Part shown: one piece after another, positions 4,902-6,037 of the stretch
Layout: each line of letters opens with the position of its first letter
Position numbering within the stretch: position 1 is the first letter of the stretch
DNA from: Flavobacteriales bacterium UBA1959
GTDB lineage: Bacteria; Bacteroidota; Bacteroidia; Flavobacteriales_D; Sanyastnellaceae
Assembly: GCA_002336085.1 (NCBI GenBank)
Contig: DDEH01000017.1
Location: 1-6,037 of the forward strand
Direction: 5' to 3'
Length of the DNA stretch: 6,037 nucleotides
The notes under the pieces: model-generated
What the model was told of the DNA's origin: nothing
The model's database searches: none
What the model saw: only the letters and a program-made list of their open reading frames with translations
Made by a program: the position numbers and the translations under genes

Positions 4902-6037
4902 ATGAAATTTAAATTGATTCTCCTCCTCCTTCTTTTGGGTTCCATTTTTAGCCTGTCTTCAACCTCGATCGCCCAATGTGATGAAGGACAAACGGACATC
5001 GAGTTTGTTATAGATACCGATGCTTGGGGATATGAAATGTACTGGGAATTTGCCCCTGCGGGTGAGGTGTGCGGTAGCATTGAATTTTTGGCAAGTGGAG
5101 GCAATTCAGAGGATGTGGGGTGTGACGGCGCTGGCGCAAATGGCTCAGGAGGAACCACATATGAAAACAATTCAATTTATGTAGAAGGACCCTTTTGCGT
5201 CACAACCGGAGAGTCATATGATTTGATTCATGTGGATGGTTTTGGAGACGGTGGAACCCGTTTTGACTTGAACATGGACGGTTTGCTTTCGGGGATTTTT
5301 AATGGCACAGGAGCAGGGAATGTTTGGACATTCACAGCAGGCGAGAGTTTGATGGTTGAAAACGATGTGCCTTGTGATGCTGCAGAGGCAATGGTAGACG
5401 GATCAACGGTAATAATTTCAACCATTGAAGCTACGGCCCAGGCAGGAGAGATTTCTCCATTGGCAGCTCCGAACGGTTCTTGCGGTTTGCCTGGCTCGTG
5501 GTGTGGCTCCGACGATGCTGTTACTGGTTCAGGATGGGTTTCATTCTCACCAGAAACGGAATCACCGCTCATGATTTCATCGTGCACAGACAGTGCTAGC
5601 TTTGACACGCAAATCGCTTTGTACAAGGTTGAAGATTGCGCTGATTGGGCGACTTATGAGTTGGTTTCTGCGGGTGACGATCAATGCGGTGGATACCGTT
5701 CGGTAATGTACACAAGTTGTTTAGAGGCAGGCGCTTTGTACCTCATTCAAGTCGAAGGTTGGGGCGGACAGACTGGAGATGCTTACATTACAGTTTCCAC
5801 CTTGGAGGAAAGTGATTTGAATGCCGATGCTCAGCAACGAAACGTAACGTGTCCATTGGATAAAGATTTTGAGGCCAATGGCTTGCTACTTCCTTACGTG
5901 AATGCAGGAGGTGCTGACTTTAGTTGTTCTTGGACCGGCCCCAATGGTTTCGCTTCGGATGACTCTTGGATCTATGACTTGGTTCCGGGTACGTATACCG
6001 CGGCAATCACCACCACTTGTGGTGTGGACTTTACCAT
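4902..6037 (+). CDS. Large secreted modular Cys-rich protein, N-terminal 378 residues (3' end outside window)
   Basis: The frame is open from ATG 4902 to the window edge (378 codons plus two bases). A clear Sec signal peptide opens it: MKFK, a run of six Leu, then cleavage probably after SIA at 22-24, with mature Gln25-Cys26. Residues about 26-152 are an Asp/Gly/Cys-rich beta-type module (WGYEMYWEF, VDGFGDGGTRFDL). Residues about 155-302 resemble the PPC-like beta-sandwich common in Bacteroidota surface proteins: GWVSFSP, SSCTDSASFDTQIALYKVEDC, AGDDQCGG, then YLIQVEGWGGQTGDAYITV. From about 310 an Ig-like or SprB-repeat-like module begins (CSWTGPNGF, LVPGTYTAAITTTC) and is cut off. The paired Cys fit an oxidising extracellular location. 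Such proteins often end in a type IX secretion signal, but that end is not visible. Function is unknown; adhesion, gliding-surface or polymer binding are possible. It is divergent from yaaA. Confidence 0.9.
   Translation, partial: MKFKLILLLLLLGSIFSLSSTSIAQCDEGQTDIEFVIDTDAWGYEMYWEFAPAGEVCGSIEFLASGGNSEDVGCDGAGANGSGGTTYENNSIYVEGPFCVTTGESYDLIHVDGFGDGGTRFDLNMDGLLSGIFNGTGAGNVWTFTAGESLMVENDVPCDAAEAMVDGSTVIISTIEATAQAGEISPLAAPNGSCGLPGSWCGSDDAVTGSGWVSFSPETESPLMISSCTDSASFDTQIALYKVEDCADWATYELVSAGDDQCGGYRSVMYTSCLEAGALYLIQVEGWGGQTGDAYITVSTLEESDLNADAQQRNVTCPLDKDFEANGLLLPYVNAGGADFSCSWTGPNGFASDDSWIYDLVPGTYTAAITTTCGVDFT

Noticed and set aside
4898..5626. Minus-strand ORFs 4898-5170 and 5228-5626
   Set aside because: They lie antisense to the unterminated secreted-protein frame that starts at 4902, which has a signal peptide and recognisable modules; the minus-strand translations show none.
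1..6037. Search for a defence, mobile or phage system, CRISPR array or tRNA/rRNA
   Set aside because: No transposase, integrase, nuclease or toxin-antitoxin frames, no direct repeat-spacer pattern and no tRNA cloverleaf were seen; the only repeats are protein-domain duplications.

Overview
The window looks like a chromosomal stretch from a marine-type member of the Bacteroidota, probably Flavobacteriales (Cryomorphaceae/Schleiferiaceae-like). Three things point there: the large Cys-rich secreted proteins with 'GC(T/V)…DDGSC' repeats and a half-dockerin tail; promoter-like elements fitting the Bacteroidota TAnnTTTG consensus; and the lack of convincing Shine-Dalgarno sequences before the starts. 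The lineage call is inference from these traits, not from a search.

Layout, left to right. (1) Positions 1-1233 (+): the 3' end of a large secreted or surface protein built from disulfide-rich beta-type modules, closed by a strong intrinsic terminator (1256-1295). (2) Positions 1368-1943 (+): ribA, GTP cyclohydrolase II, with a GTG start. (3) Positions 1964-3241 (-): a DUF819/YjcL-type polytopic membrane protein, convergent with ribA across a 20-base gap. (4) Positions 3382-4844 (-): a two-gene operon, yaaA followed by a secreted FKBP-type peptidyl-prolyl isomerase, joined by an ATGA stop/start overlap and ended by a hairpin terminator (3331-3362) that separates it from the DUF819 gene on the same strand. 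(5) Positions 4902-6037 (+): the 5' part of a second large secreted protein, divergent from yaaA, with a clear signal peptide, running off the window without a stop.

Together these are housekeeping functions (riboflavin synthesis, peroxide and iron homeostasis, envelope protein folding, a membrane transporter-like protein) flanked by two modular extracellular proteins. I see no mobile element, CRISPR array, RNA gene, phage gene or defence cassette, and no strong case for a new multi-gene system. The most interesting signals are the repeated placement of a TAnnTTTG-like promoter box only 4-8 bases before each transcription unit's start codon, which suggests leaderless or nearly leaderless mRNAs, and the two modular Cys-rich secreted proteins, of which only parts are visible.
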